Shown in pieces: positions 1 through 5,666 of a stretch of DNA of 7,169 bases. The stretch is from positions 1-7,169 of the forward strand of contig DIDB01000177.1 of NCBI GenBank assembly GCA_002417905.1. The letters are read 5' to 3'. The notes beneath the pieces are model-generated. The model was not told the origin of the DNA. It did no database searches and saw nothing but the letters and a program-made list of their open reading frames with translations. A program made the translations under genes and the position numbers. The DNA is from Pseudomonadaceae bacterium UBA5811 (GTDB lineage: Bacteria; Pseudomonadota; Gammaproteobacteria; Pseudomonadales; Pseudomonadaceae). Within the stretch, counting starts at the first letter, position 1; each line of letters starts with the position of its first letter.

Positions 1-756
1 TCCCTGGACGCCCTGATCCTCGCCAGCGATGGCGTCATGGTCGCCCGTGGTGATCTGGGCGTGGAAATTGGCGATGCCGAACTGGTGGGCATCCAGAAAA
101 AAATCATTGCCCACGCCCGGGCCAACAACAAGATCGTGATTACCGCCACCCAGATGATGGAATCCATGATCCACAGCCCGATGCCCACCCGGGCCGAAGT
201 CTCCGATGTGGCCAATGCCGTTCTGGACAGCACCGATGCCGTGATGCTGTCTGCGGAAACAGCAGCCGGTGACTACCCGGTGGAAACCATCCAGTCCATG
301 GCCCGCATCTGCCTGGGCGCGGAAAAACACCCGACCAGCACCCACTCTCACCACCGCATTGGTCAGACCTTTACCCGCTGCGACGAAAGCACCGCGCTGG
401 CTGCCATGTACACCGCCAACCACTTCCCCAACGTCAAGGCCATCATCAGCCTGACCGAAAGCGGCTTTACCACACTGATCATGTCGCGCATCCGCTCCTC
501 GGTGCCCATTTTCGCCTTCACTCCCCAGCCGGGCACCCAGGCGCGGGTGGCCCTGTTCCGGGGCGTCCAGACCATCCCCTTTGATCCGCTGGACTACCCG
601 GCCGACAAGGTCAGCCAGGCGGCGGTTGATGAGCTGCTGCGGCGCAATGCCGTTGAGCCGGGGGACTGGGTCATCCTGACCAAGGGCGACCGCTACCACG
701 CCACCGGCGGCACCAACACCCTGAAAATTCTCAGGGTTGGTGACACCCTGCTCTGA
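1..756 (+). CDS. pykA: Pyruvate kinase, PykA type (C-terminal part)
   Basis: Pyruvate kinase transfers phosphate from phosphoenolpyruvate to ADP, the last step of glycolysis, in the cytoplasm. The reading frame is open from base 1, so the gene starts upstream of the window; 251 residues remain of a family usually about 480 long. The visible part opens in the catalytic barrel with the signature VMVARGDLGVEIG (residues 12-24), whose RGD aspartate is a metal ligand in the family, followed by TATQMMESM and PMPTRAEVSDVANAVLD and the MLSAETAAG loop. The rest is the C-terminal allosteric domain, ending in GGTNTLKIL. The GDAELVGIQ stretch and the TFTRCDES segment match PykA-type enzymes of Pseudomonas and relatives rather than PykF, judged from memory. 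A hairpin lies 28 bases past the stop, and fumarase follows 177 bases later on the same strand. There are no internal stops or frameshifts. Confidence 0.96.
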   Translation, partial: SLDALILASDGVMVARGDLGVEIGDAELVGIQKKIIAHARANNKIVITATQMMESMIHSPMPTRAEVSDVANAVLDSTDAVMLSAETAAGDYPVETIQSMARICLGAEKHPTSTHSHHRIGQTFTRCDESTALAAMYTANHFPNVKAIISLTESGFTTLIMSRIRSSVPIFAFTPQPGTQARVALFRGVQTIPFDPLDYPADKVSQAAVDELLRRNAVEPGDWVILTKGDRYHATGGTNTLKILRVGDTLL

Positions 757-784
757 ACGCCCTGGCCGTTCGCCAATGGTCCTA

Positions 785-809
785 TGTCAGCCCGGAGAAC
801 GGGCTGGCA
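785..809 (+). terminator. Hairpin after pyk, possible terminator without a U-tract
   Basis: A 10-base-pair stem (785-794 with 800-809, one G-U pair) closes a GAGAA loop. The core is CAGCCCG pairing with CGGGCTG. It starts 28 bases after the pyk stop, where a 3' end would be expected. The bases that follow (CTCTGCCC) have no run of T, so it is not a classical intrinsic terminator. It may instead protect the 3' end of the pyk mRNA or be an imperfect terminator. Confidence 0.4.
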
Positions 810-842
810 CTCTGCCCGGATGCCCCGGCCTTGCAGGAGCGT

Positions 843-848
843 TATACT
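843..848 (+). promoter_or_regulatory. Possible -10 box for the fumarase gene
   Basis: TATACT matches the sigma-70 -10 consensus TATAAT at five of six bases and sits 85 bases before the fumarase start, in the only gap between pyk and fumarase. No good -35 element lies 16-18 bases upstream (820-825 reads ATGCCC), and there is no extended -10 TG. A start here would give a leader of about 80 bases. The call rests on the -10 match and position only. Confidence 0.3.
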
Positions 849-933
849 GCCGCACCCGGGCCGTACACTACAGGCGCGCAAGGCTAAAGACGCGCACCGG
901 TTGTTCCCCACGCCAGAAACGAGGACGCATTGC

Positions 934-2457
934 ATGACCGTGATTAAGCAGGAAGACCTGATCCAGAGCGTCGCTGACTCACTGCAGTTTATTTCCTACT
1001 ACCACCCCATCGACTTCATCCAGGCCATGCACGAGGCCTACCTGCACGAGGCCTCCCCCTCCGCCAAGGATGCCATCGCCCAGATCCTGATCAACTCGCG
1101 CATGTGCGCCACCGGCCACCGCCCGATCTGTCAGGACACCGGCATCGTCACCGTTTTTGTCCGCGTCGGTATGGACGTCCGCTGGGATGGCGCCACCCTG
1201 AGCGTTGACGACATGATCAACGAAGGGGTGCGCCGCGCCTATACCAACCCGGACAACGTACTGCGGGCCTCCATCCTTGCCGACCCGGCCGGCGCCCGCA
1301 AAAACACCAAAGACAACACCCCGGCGGTTATCCACTACTCGATCGTGCCCGGCAACACAATCGAAATCGATGTGGCGGCCAAGGGCGGCGGCTCGGAAAA
1401 CAAGTCGAAAATGGCCATGCTCAACCCGTCCGACTCCATCGTGGACTGGGTACTGAAAACCGTGCCGACCATGGGCGCCGGCTGGTGTCCGCCCGGCATG
1501 CTCGGCATCGGCATCGGCGGCACCGCCGAAAAAGCGGCCCTTCTCGCCAAAGAATCCCTGATGGATGAAATCGACATCCACGAACTGCAGGCCCGCGGCC
1601 CGAAAAACCGCGTTGAAGAACTGCGACTGGAACTGTTCGAGAAGGTCAACCAGCTGGGCATCGGTGCCCAGGGCCTGGGCGGTCTGACCACCGTGCTGGA
1701 TGTCAAGATCAAGGACTACCCGACCCACGCCGCCTCCCTGCCGGTGTGCATGATCCCCAACTGCGCCGCCACCCGCCATGCCCACTTTGTGCTGGATGGC
1801 AGCGGCCCGGCCGAACTGAAAGCCCCGGATCTGGACGCCTACCCGCAGATCGTCTGGGAAGCCGGCCCCAGCGCCCGCCGCGTCAACCTGGACACCATCA
1901 CGCCGGAAGACGTACAGAGCTGGAAGCCAGGTGAAACCATCCTGCTGAACGGCAAAATGCTGACCGGCCGCGACGCCGCCCACAAACGCATGGTCGACAT
2001 GCTGAACAAGGGCGAAACCCTGCCGGTTGACCTGAACGGCCGCTTTATCTACTACGTCGGCCCGGTTGATCCGGTCCGCGACGAAGTGGTTGGCCCGGCC
2101 GGCCCGACCCCCGCCACCCGGATGGACAAGCTCACCCGCCAGCTCCTGGAACAGACCGGCCTGCTGGGCATGATCGGCAAATCCGAGCGCGGCCCGGCGG
2201 CCATCGACGCTATCCGCGACAACAAGGCCGTTTACCTGATGGCCGTGGGCGGCGCCGCCTACCTGGTGGCCCAGGCCATCAAGAAAGCCGAAGTGCTGGC
2301 CTTTGCCGACCTGGGCATGGAAGCCATCTACGAGTTCGAGGTCAAGGACATGCCGGTTACGGTTGCCGTGGACAGCAAGGGCGAGTCCGTGCATATCACC
2401 GGCCCGGCGCTATGGAAACAGAAAATCGCTGAAAGCCAGGTAGTCCAGGTGAAATAA
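934..2457 (+). CDS. Class I (4Fe-4S) fumarate hydratase
   Basis: This enzyme interconverts fumarate and malate in the TCA cycle using an oxygen-sensitive [4Fe-4S] cluster in the cytoplasm. The ATG at 934 is preceded by GAGGA (921-925) at 8 bases, so I chose it over an in-frame ATG at 784 whose extra 50 residues look like untranslated leader. The 507-residue product has the single-chain layout: an alpha domain (about 10-285) followed by a C-terminal beta domain (about 290-500). The three family cluster cysteines are Cys66 in RPICQDTG, Cys185 in GAGWCPPG and Cys277 in IPNCAATRH. Their spacing equals that of E. coli FumA (105, 224, 318) to within two residues. KGGGSENKS (150-158) and VGGAAYLVAQAIK are also present. 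It is shorter at the N terminus than FumA/FumB and matches the ~507-residue Pseudomonas type, judged from memory. A strong terminator follows the stop. It is probably its own transcription unit. Confidence 0.96.
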   Translation: MTVIKQEDLIQSVADSLQFISYYHPIDFIQAMHEAYLHEASPSAKDAIAQILINSRMCATGHRPICQDTGIVTVFVRVGMDVRWDGATLSVDDMINEGVRRAYTNPDNVLRASILADPAGARKNTKDNTPAVIHYSIVPGNTIEIDVAAKGGGSENKSKMAMLNPSDSIVDWVLKTVPTMGAGWCPPGMLGIGIGGTAEKAALLAKESLMDEIDIHELQARGPKNRVEELRLELFEKVNQLGIGAQGLGGLTTVLDVKIKDYPTHAASLPVCMIPNCAATRHAHFVLDGSGPAELKAPDLDAYPQIVWEAGPSARRVNLDTITPEDVQSWKPGETILLNGKMLTGRDAAHKRMVDMLNKGETLPVDLNGRFIYYVGPVDPVRDEVVGPAGPTPATRMDKLTRQLLEQTGLLGMIGKSERGPAAIDAIRDNKAVYLMAVGGAAYLVAQAIKKAEVLAFADLGMEAIYEFEVKDMPVTVAVDSKGESVHITGPALWKQKIAESQVVQVK

Positions 2458-2475
2458 CCCGGCCTCCTGCAGCAG

Positions 2476-2502
2476 AAAAGCCCGGCCCTGGCCGGGTTTT
2501 TT
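2476..2502. terminator. Rho-independent terminator, probably bidirectional
   Basis: The GC stem CCCGGCC (2481-2487) pairs with GGCCGGG (2490-2496); the tight loop probably opens the innermost pair to give CCTG. On the + strand it is followed by six T (2497-2502), ending fumarase transcription 19 bases after the stop. On the minus strand the same stem is followed by CTTTT (complement of 2476-2480), so it can also end the converging minus-strand transcript. GCCCGGCC recurs at 2505-2512 and could compete for the downstream arm. Confidence 0.9.
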
Positions 2503-2666
2503 ATGCCCGGCCATGCAACTGGCCGTGTACCACGACGCGCCCCCCTGGTGAAGCTGACTTCCCCGCGGATCTGCTTGTGGCTGCCCCAGCCGGCCTGCAG
2601 GATGGCCGGGGTAATAAATTTGCTGCAGATATCCCGTTCGGCAAGCGCTTCCCTGTCCATAAGCAT
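2501..2666 (-). pseudogene. Remnant of a type I restriction R subunit (hsdR N terminus), frameshifted
   Basis: On the minus strand, bases 2666-2541 encode 42 residues with the hallmark N terminus of EcoEI-like HsdR, the restriction and translocation subunit of type I systems: AERDICSKFITPA, then QAGW, then QIRGEVSFTRG. Family members usually continue GRIIVRG-(K/Q)L-x-RG-A-KRADY. Here the frame breaks at a run of six G (complement of 2540-2545). Dropping one G restores the expected continuation RVVVHGQLHGRA, which then meets TAA at 2501-2503 inside the fumarase terminator U-tract. Only about 54 codons of a protein usually over 700 long survive, so no endonuclease or helicase domain remains. 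Possible starts are ATG at 2666 or 2660, with AAGGA 4 or 10 bases upstream. No hsdM or hsdS is in the window. The family call is from motif memory, not a search; the stub is surely non-functional as HsdR. Confidence 0.72.
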
Positions 2667-2681
2667 CAGATCCTTGCATGC

Positions 2682-2699
2682 CGGCCCGTACCGGGGCCG
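2682..2699. other. Short GC hairpin upstream of the hsdR remnant
   Basis: CGGCCC (2682-2687) and GGGCCG (2694-2699) form a perfect six-base-pair stem with a six-base loop. It lies between the end of the glycosyltransferase gene and the remnant start. Neither side has a convincing T-run (TTTG on the + strand), so I do not call it a terminator. It may be part of the old upstream junction of the remnant or a chance dyad in GC-rich DNA. Confidence 0.3.
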
Positions 2700-2746
2700 T
2701 TTGATGGCCATCACTGTAGCGTTTTTCTGCCTGACGGGAGCCTCGC

Positions 2747-3643
2747 TCACCCCGCCAGACGGGCCAGTGCTGCCTGCAGCAGCGCCCGTTCCGGCGGGCC
2801 ATAGAGCCTGGCAATTACCGCATCATTGCCGCCCGCCCGGTTCAGACGGCGATACAGCCCGGCCGGCTGGCTGCCGGCAATCACCGGAAAGTGGGCCGGG
2901 CTGGCCGAAATCAGCCGCACCCGATAGCCATTCCGCAAGGCCTGCAGGTGCAGCCAGAGGTCGTCCGTCGCTGGACAGCACTGCATAAAGCCTTCCCCAG
3001 CCTGTTTCAGCACGGCCAGAAAGGGGGCTGGATACAGGACGCCTCCTGCACCCACAGCAACGTTGCAGATGCTGGCCTCCCGGCCGGTGTAATGGGGCCA
3101 GTCCAGATACGGCGCCAGCTGTCCGGCCTGCAGCCGGACCTGCTTGCCCTTGTGGGCCACCACACAGTCCGGTGTCTGCCGGTGGGCCGCCAGCAGATCC
3201 CGCAACCAGCCCGGCGGATACAGCGTATCGTCATCAGCCGTGACCAGTGGCCGGTCCAGGACTTCCCCGCTGACAAAGGGAAAATACTTTTTGTGCGGGC
3301 CATAGTCCGGACAGGGCAGAATCTCCAGCCCGCGGGCCTGCAGCCGGATCAGCGAAGCCGGAAGAGCGGCCAGCGCCGCGGGCTCATCCAGCCAGAGAAT
3401 CAGCCGCCCTGGCCGGACCCGGCCCCAGGCAACCGATTCAATGGCCAGGTGCACCTGCTGGAGCCGCGTGCCATAGGTGGTCAGCGAGACCACCGGGCCA
3501 TCCCCGCCACAGACCGGCCGCGAAGACAGGCGGCTGGCTGCCCGGAACAGCACATTCCAGAACAGGCGGCTGAGCCGCTTGACCAGCCGGTGCTGTTTTT
3601 TCTTCTGGGCCGCCGGGCCAGAACGCCTGAGTGATCCGGCCAT
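2747..3643 (-). CDS. GT-A fold glycosyltransferase, family 2-like
   Basis: This is a predicted cytoplasmic nucleotide-sugar-dependent glycosyltransferase of 298 residues; sugar and acceptor are unknown. After a basic N-terminal stretch (KKKQHRLVKRL, 14-24) with no clear signal peptide comes VVSLTTYGTR (51-60), a typical first strand. HLAIESV and LILWLDE follow. VTADDDTLYPPGW (134-146) carries the DxD-type metal and nucleotide-sugar motif. NVAVGAGGVLYP (194-205) and TDDLW (226-230) match the acceptor-side motifs of a family seen in surface polysaccharide clusters, judged from memory. It is last in a minus-strand run, starting 3 bases after the DJ-1-like gene stop, which suggests translational coupling; the ribosome binding site before its ATG is poor. 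Its end faces the bidirectional terminator about 250 bases away. Involvement in envelope or lipid glycosylation is inference from the lipid-gene neighbours. Confidence 0.82.
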   Translation of the reverse strand: MAGSLRRSGPAAQKKKQHRLVKRLSRLFWNVLFRAASRLSSRPVCGGDGPVVSLTTYGTRLQQVHLAIESVAWGRVRPGRLILWLDEPAALAALPASLIRLQARGLEILPCPDYGPHKKYFPFVSGEVLDRPLVTADDDTLYPPGWLRDLLAAHRQTPDCVVAHKGKQVRLQAGQLAPYLDWPHYTGREASICNVAVGAGGVLYPAPFLAVLKQAGEGFMQCCPATDDLWLHLQALRNGYRVRLISASPAHFPVIAGSQPAGLYRRLNRAGGNDAVIARLYGPPERALLQAALARLAG

Positions 3644-3646
3644 CCG

Positions 3647-4228
3647 TTACAGGGTAATCCGGGTGCCCAGCAGCGCCAGAAAGGCTGCCAGCCAGGCTGG
3701 ATGGGCGGGCCAGGCGGGCGCCGTGACCAGATTGCCCTGCACATGCACCTGATCCAGCGGAATGTCCATGTACTGCCCGCCCGCCAGCCGGACCTCCGGG
3801 GCACAGGCCGGATAGGCACTGCACGCCCGCCCGTTCAGCACGCCCGCTGCCGCCAGCAGCTGGGCACCGTGGCAGACCGCGGCAATCGGCTTGCCGGCCC
3901 GGTCAAAGGCCTGCACCAGTGCCAGCACCTGTGCATCCAGCCGCAGGTACTCGGGCGCCCGGCCGCCCGGAATCAGCAGGGCATCGTAGTCCCCGGCCCG
4001 GACAGCGGAAAAGCTCTGGTTCAGCCGGAACAGGTGGCCGGGCTTTTCGCTATAGGTCTGGTCGCCCTCAAAATCATGGATCGCAGTCCGGACCGTATCG
4101 CCCTCCTGCTTGCCCGGACAGACCGCATGCACACAGTGCCCCACCATGGACAGGGCCTGGAAAGGCACCATGGTTTCGTAATCTTCAGCGTAGTCCCCCA
4201 CCAGCATCAGGATTTTCCTGGCCGACAT
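3647..4228 (-). CDS. DJ-1/PfpI family protein, DJ-1D (glyoxalase III)-like
   Basis: This is a 193-residue cytoplasmic protein of the DJ-1/PfpI superfamily. The nucleophile elbow is AAVCHGAQLL with Cys119-His120, and the partner glutamate is Glu18 in GDYAEDYET. The stretches GDYAEDYETMVPFQAL, VCPGKQEGD, AIHDFEGDQTY and IPGGRAPEYL closely resemble, from memory, one half of plant DJ-1D, which converts methylglyoxal to lactate without glutathione. Family members have also been described as proteases, chaperones or deglycases, so the exact reaction is uncertain. I chose ATG at 4228 because GGAGGA sits 4 bases upstream; an in-frame ATG at 4252 adds eight unlikely residues (TCCTGGA). It follows the PLD-like gene after 37 bases and is followed 3 bases later by the glycosyltransferase, so the three probably share a transcript. 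Detoxifying a reactive by-product or stress protection is an inferred role. Confidence 0.9.
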   Translation of the reverse strand: MSARKILMLVGDYAEDYETMVPFQALSMVGHCVHAVCPGKQEGDTVRTAIHDFEGDQTYSEKPGHLFRLNQSFSAVRAGDYDALLIPGGRAPEYLRLDAQVLALVQAFDRAGKPIAAVCHGAQLLAAAGVLNGRACSAYPACAPEVRLAGGQYMDIPLDQVHVQGNLVTAPAWPAHPAWLAAFLALLGTRITL

Positions 4229-4265
4229 AGCTCCTCCGGTACAGCAGGTCATTAAAAATTCCGGT

Positions 4266-5456
4266 TCAGTGACGCTGATTGAAAAGGTTCATCAGCAAAC
4301 GATCAAGCCGGCCAAACAGAAACTGGTAGAAACGGGTCCACCAGGGCCGGCACTGCCAGTCAGCCCGGCGGACTTCATGGCTGAGGGCAAAGTCCCGGGC
4401 AAAGCTGGTGGCGACGGCCTGCACCAGGCCGGGATCAGTGGACTCCAGATTGGCCTCCAGATTCCACAACAGGTTCCAGTGATCAAAATTGCAGGACCCC
4501 AGGCTGACCCAGTCATCCACCAGCACCATCTTCAGATGCAGGAACGCCGGCTGATATTCATAAATCCGTATACCGGCCTGCAGCAGCCCGGTGTAATAGC
4601 GCTGTCCGGCATAACGCACTGGCGGATGATCGGTGTTCTGGCTGGTCAGCAGCAGCTGCACCTCGACACCGTGCCGGGCGGCCCGGACCAAGGCCCGGCG
4701 CACCTTGCCGGTGGGCAGGAAATAGGGCGTGGCCAGCCAGATCCGCCTCCTGGCCCGGGCCAGCCGCTGCAGCAGGCTGCGCAGCACATCCAGATGCTGG
4801 CGGGCCGCCGAATAGGCCAGCCGGCCCATGCCCCCAGGCTCTGCCGGCAACGGTGGCACCGGCAGAACGTAGCCCGGCAGGGGCAACTGCCAGATATAGC
4901 GCCGGGCCACCCGGGCCCACTGCCGGTCAAACAGAAGGAGCCAGTCCTGCAGCAACGGCCCCCGGACTTCCACCATCACCTCATGCCAGCACAGGCCGGG
5001 CTGCTGCGGATTCCAGAACTCATCCGTAATTCCGGCACCACCAATAAAACCGCACTGGCCATCCACCAGCAGCAGTTTGCGGTGGTCCCGGTGAAAATTC
5101 TGGCGATGCCAGCGGCTGACCAGGGGATTGTACAGCCGCAGCACCACCCCGGCCTCCATCAGGGCCATCCGCTGGTCCCCAGCCAGCTTCAGGCAGCCGA
5201 ACCCGTCAAACAGGCAGCGCACCCGGACACCCCGCCGGGCTGCAGCCACCAGGGCGCTGACCAGCCGTCCGGCACACTGCCCGTCCTCGACCAGATAAAA
5301 CTCCAGCACGGCCCAGTCACGGGCCTGGTCAAGGGCGGCCAGCATCACCGGAAAAAACTGTGGTCCGTCCACCAGCAGCCGGAACTGGTTGCCCGGACGC
5401 CAGGGAAACACCGGACAGACCGGGCCGGCCAGCGCGGGTGAGCCGGAAACACGCAT
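4266..5456 (-). CDS. Phospholipase D family cardiolipin synthase, ClsB-like
   Basis: This is a two-HKD phospholipase D superfamily enzyme, most like ClsB-type cardiolipin synthases that transfer phosphatidyl groups between phospholipids at the inner membrane. Counting from the chosen start, the first motif is HRKLLLVD (125-132, followed by FIGGAGITDEFW) and the second is HLKMVLVD (307-314, followed by SLGSCNFD). Both HxKx4D sets are intact. The N terminus FPWRPGNQFRLLVDGPQFFP fits soluble ClsB-like proteins; no transmembrane pair like that of ClsA is present. Length is 396 residues against about 410 for E. coli ClsB. The frame opens with GTG at 5510, but I prefer ATG at 5456, which has AGGAG about 10 bases upstream. 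It leads a minus-strand run with the DJ-1-like and glycosyltransferase genes and diverges from olsBA. A phospholipase or another head-group transfer activity cannot be excluded. Confidence 0.9.
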   Translation of the reverse strand: MRVSGSPALAGPVCPVFPWRPGNQFRLLVDGPQFFPVMLAALDQARDWAVLEFYLVEDGQCAGRLVSALVAAARRGVRVRCLFDGFGCLKLAGDQRMALMEAGVVLRLYNPLVSRWHRQNFHRDHRKLLLVDGQCGFIGGAGITDEFWNPQQPGLCWHEVMVEVRGPLLQDWLLLFDRQWARVARRYIWQLPLPGYVLPVPPLPAEPGGMGRLAYSAARQHLDVLRSLLQRLARARRRIWLATPYFLPTGKVRRALVRAARHGVEVQLLLTSQNTDHPPVRYAGQRYYTGLLQAGIRIYEYQPAFLHLKMVLVDDWVSLGSCNFDHWNLLWNLEANLESTDPGLVQAVATSFARDFALSHEVRRADWQCRPWWTRFYQFLFGRLDRLLMNLFNQRH

Positions 5457-5518
5457 GCCCGGAAGGCTCCTGCACGGGAGGGAGCTGCACCTTAACAGCG
5501 GACTGGCCACAGGGGCCA

Positions 5519-5534
5519 GTCCGGACAGCCGGAC
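5519..5534. other. Perfect dyad beside the Pho-like repeats
   Basis: GTCCGG (5519-5524) and CCGGAC (5529-5534) form a six-base-pair inverted repeat with ACAG between, ending exactly where the first Pho-like 7-mer begins. It could be a regulator half-site pair, or a hairpin in the leader of the PLD-like gene on the minus strand. CCGG-rich dyads are common in this DNA, so chance is a real possibility. Confidence 0.3.
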
Positions 5535-5574
5535 CTGTCACCCAGCCATCATCTGCCCGTCACAGCGCTGACAC
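5535..5574 (+). promoter_or_regulatory. Candidate tandem Pho boxes (four 7-mers, 11-base period)
   Basis: Four 7-mers begin at 5535, 5546, 5557 and 5568: CTGTCAC, CCATCAT, CCGTCAC and CTGACAC, each separated by exactly four bases. PhoB, the phosphate-starvation response regulator, binds direct repeats of CTGTCAT or CTGTCAC with 4-base spacers. Allowing C or T at the last base, the matches are 7, 5, 6 and 6 of 7. The repeats run in the + direction, the orientation expected for activating olsB, whose start is 92 bases downstream of the array. PhoB normally replaces the -35 element; the only -10-like bases at the usual distance (5585-5590, TAGCCT) are weak. The spacers are GC-rich, unlike the AT-rich spacers of E. 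coli sites. Ornithine lipid genes are known to respond to phosphate limitation in several proteobacteria, which supports the call. Confidence 0.5.
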
Positions 5575-5592
5575 TGCGCCTGCCTAGCCTGA

Positions 5593-5632
5593 ACCGGCAG
5601 CCGGAAACCAGAGATCCGGCTGAGCTGCCGGT
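5593..5632 (+). promoter_or_regulatory. Dyad with two alternative folds in the olsB leader
   Basis: ACCGGCAGC (5593-5601) pairs perfectly with GCTGCCGGT (5624-5632). Alternatively CAGCCGG (5598-5604) pairs with CCGGCTG (5616-5622) under an outer ACCGG/CCGGT stem, giving 12 pairs with a 5-base bulge. The two cannot form together because they share bases, thanks to the repeat CTGAGCTG. The element ends 34 bases before the olsB start. It may be a leader RNA structure or an operator. TATAGC (5632-5637), a weak -10-like hexamer, overlaps its right end. Confidence 0.4.
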
Positions 5633-5666
5633 ATAGCCCACATTGATGGCAAAGGAACTAGACAGC

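Noticed and set aside
784..933. A 50-residue N-terminal extension of fumarase from the ATG at 784
   Set aside because: The family begins MTVIKQEDLIQS at 934, which has its own GAGGA site; the extension has no similarity and contains the likely promoter and hairpin.
979..2394. A 471-residue open frame antisense to fumarase
   Set aside because: It is a G/A/V/H-rich mirror of the well-conserved fumarase frame, caused by its GC-rich third positions; no recognisable motif.
2328..2750. A 140-residue minus-strand open frame treated as one intact gene
   Set aside because: Only 2541-2666 resembles a known family (HsdR). Past the G-run it reads through the terminator and antisense to the end of fumarase with no plausible protein signature.
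4229..4252. An upstream ATG at 4252 for the DJ-1-like gene
   Set aside because: It would translate the ribosome binding site GGAGGA and add eight residues without family support.
4269..5441. A 390-residue + strand open frame opposite the PLD-like gene
   Set aside because: The opposite strand has both HKD motifs intact; this frame is Q/P/G-rich low-information antisense.
5632..5637. TATAGC as the main -10 box of olsB
   Set aside because: No -35-like hexamer at the right distance, it overlaps the leader dyad, and it lies too far from the Pho-like array for usual PhoB geometry; left only as a weak alternative.
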